A program made the translations under genes and the position numbers. Under the pieces are notes generated by a model. That model made no database searches and had not been told where the DNA came from. It saw nothing but the letters and a program-made list of their open reading frames with translations. From NCBI RefSeq assembly GCF_004342905.1, contig NZ_SMAN01000021.1:1-61921 (forward strand): a stretch of 61,921 bases of DNA, given 5' to 3'. This document shows, piece by piece, positions 61,000-61,921 of this stretch. The DNA comes from Melghiribacillus thermohalophilus (lineage in GTDB: Bacteria > Bacillota > Bacilli > Bacillales > Alkalibacillaceae). Position 1 is the stretch's first letter. Every line of letters begins with the position of its first letter.

Positions 61000-61797
61000 A
61001 TGGTAAAAATTTATCTTGATCCGGGGCATGGCGGCAATGATCCCGGAGCAATCGGAAATGGACTATACGAGAAAGATGTGAACTTAACGATCGCGCTCAA
61101 AACCAGGAACATATTAACCGATGAATACGAAGGACATGACATCAGGATGTCTCGTACAAGCGATGTAACAAAATCTCTGGACGCCCGTACTGACGAGGCG
61201 AATGCGTGGGGTGCTGATTATTATCTTTCGATTCATATTAACGCTGGAGGAGGAACTGGTTTTGAGTCTTATATTTATAACGGAAGCTACCCTGGCAAAC
61301 AAGAAACAGACCGTTTAAGAAATATTATTCATAACACCATTATGCAACATGTCGATTTTCAGGACCGTGGAAAAAAAGAGGCGAACTTTCATGTGCTGCG
61401 TGAAACGGTGATGCCCGCATCACTAACCGAAAATGGGTTTATTGATAACCCAAACGATGCTGAAAAACTCAAATCAGATACTTTCCTGAACCGGATCGCC
61501 AGAGGACATGCGGAAGGATTGGCGCAAGCCTTCAACTTACCAAGGAAAGAACAACTGGATGGTGTCTTTTATCGGGTTATCGCAGGTTCTTTTTTAGTAA
61601 GAGAAAATGCAGAAGAGCAGCAGAACAAGCTCCAGCAAAAAGGCTATGACAGTTTTGTGGACATCTTTGATCAGGACGGGACCCGTTATTTTCGAGTTGT
61701 CGCGGGTTCGTTTACGGATAGAGCAAATGCAGAAATAAGAGAGACGGCATTAAAAGAGGACGGTTTTGACAGCTTTATTACCACTTATAAAAACTAA
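61000..61797 (+). CDS. cwlC: N-acetylmuramoyl-L-alanine amidase, CwlC-like
   Basis: 265 residues. An Amidase_3 domain (about 1-185) with zinc ligands in LDPGHGGNDPGA, Glu in YEKDVNL, His in LSIHINAGGG and catalytic Glu in TENGFIDN; then two SPOR-type repeats (FYRVIAGSFLVRENAEEQ and YFRVVAGSFTDRANAEI) that bind stripped glycan strands. CwlC in B. subtilis is made in the mother cell under sigma-K and helps release the spore; the lack of a signal peptide here fits that. The ATG at 61000 is 8 nt behind AAAGGGAG; the ATG at 60994 is too close. Confidence 0.9.
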   Translation: MVKIYLDPGHGGNDPGAIGNGLYEKDVNLTIALKTRNILTDEYEGHDIRMSRTSDVTKSLDARTDEANAWGADYYLSIHINAGGGTGFESYIYNGSYPGKQETDRLRNIIHNTIMQHVDFQDRGKKEANFHVLRETVMPASLTENGFIDNPNDAEKLKSDTFLNRIARGHAEGLAQAFNLPRKEQLDGVFYRVIAGSFLVRENAEEQQNKLQQKGYDSFVDIFDQDGTRYFRVVAGSFTDRANAEIRETALKEDGFDSFITTYKN

Positions 61798-61826
61798 AAT
61801 CGTCAAATATTTATCCCCGGCCATAT

Positions 61827-61921
61827 TGAACTATACCCCAGTTAGTGGACAAATAACAAAAAGTCCCTAGCTGGGGTTTTTTGTTTATTAACCTGTTATA
61901 ATGAATGAAATATTAATGGAA
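61827..61921. mobile_element. Probable end of an IS3/IS150-type element (partial)
   Basis: TGAACTATACCCCAGTTAGT, followed by GGACA, resembles terminal repeats of IS150-group elements, which start with TG and carry a CCCC and GGACA block. Its CCCCAG arm pairs with CTGGGG at 61870-61876 followed by six T residues, making a terminator, and TATAAT at 61897-61902 could start a transposase message. The window ends before any gene, so this is tentative. Confidence 0.4.
61835..61882 (+). terminator. Terminator after the amidase gene
   Basis: ACCCCAGTTAGTGGAC pairs with GTCCCTAGCTGGGGT (two mismatches) and is followed by T residues. Confidence 0.72.

Overview
The window is a chromosomal segment of a Gram-positive endospore former of the Bacillaceae. 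Gene order follows the Bacillus subtilis secA-to-ssrA region closely: secA-prfB, yvjA, cccB, ftsEX, ctpB, minJ, uvrBA, yojF-bshB2, yvlB/yvlD, hprK-lgt-yvoD-ppaX-yvoF, yvcD-trxB-yvcI-rapZ-yvcK-whiA-crh, clpP, tRNA-Arg, sigL, cggR-gapA-pgk-tpiA-gpmI-eno, secG-est-rnr-smpB-ssrA, then a CwlC-type amidase. The spore-related genes (sda, cwlC type), bacillithiol genes and Crh fit this group. Acidic linkers in exported proteins (the CccB lipoprotein and the SurA-like lipoprotein) suggest a salt-tolerant or alkaliphilic member, but that is inference.

Layout. 1-12.8 kb: protein export (SecA), translation termination (RF2 with its programmed frameshift), respiration (cytochrome c551) and cell-wall/division genes; the murein hydrolase gene next to ftsEX is split by a 10-bp tandem duplication. 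13-14.3 kb: a reverse-strand EAL protein of the YkuI type. 14.6-26.7 kb: nucleotide excision repair behind a LexA box, bacillithiol synthesis, an envelope-stress unit with a sigma-W-type promoter, and the HPr kinase operon. 26.7-32.6 kb: the most accessory stretch, with a self-standing reverse-strand c-di-GMP-I riboswitch that has its own promoter and terminator but no ordinary gene behind it, a PLP-dependent decarboxylase, an unnamed three-gene unit (small STAS-like protein, GNAT-like protein, membrane-anchored chemoreceptor-like protein) and a LysR remnant. 32.6-38.9 kb: the trxB-rapZ-yvcK-whiA-crh cluster. 39-43.7 kb: clpP under a CtsR box, tRNA-Arg(CCG), sda, a YfhD-type gene, sigL and small redox/lipoprotein genes. 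45-46.7 kb: a complete ISLre2-type insertion sequence with target duplication, landed just upstream of the cggR promoter. 46.8-53.8 kb: the glycolytic operon behind a recognisable CggR operator. 54-61.8 kb: nitroreductase, SecG, carboxylesterase, RNase R, SmpB, tmRNA, and an N-acetylmuramoyl-L-alanine amidase; the right edge looks like the end of an IS3/IS150-type element.

How it fits together. Most genes are housekeeping. The glycolytic genes are controlled together by CggR; HPr kinase, PpaX (pyrophosphatase) and Crh form the phosphocarrier control loop of carbon catabolite repression; secG-est-rnr-smpB-ssrA combine export with RNA quality control and ribosome rescue. The points most worth following are the 10-bp duplication in the FtsEX-linked hydrolase, the orphan c-di-GMP riboswitch unit, a perfect Fur-type 7-1-7 palindrome ahead of ftsE, and a family of 13-bp palindromes (GGTGYCTGRCACC) sitting against gene ends, one of them at the stop codon of an RNase R that lacks its usual basic tail. 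All statements come from reading the sequence; no database search was run.
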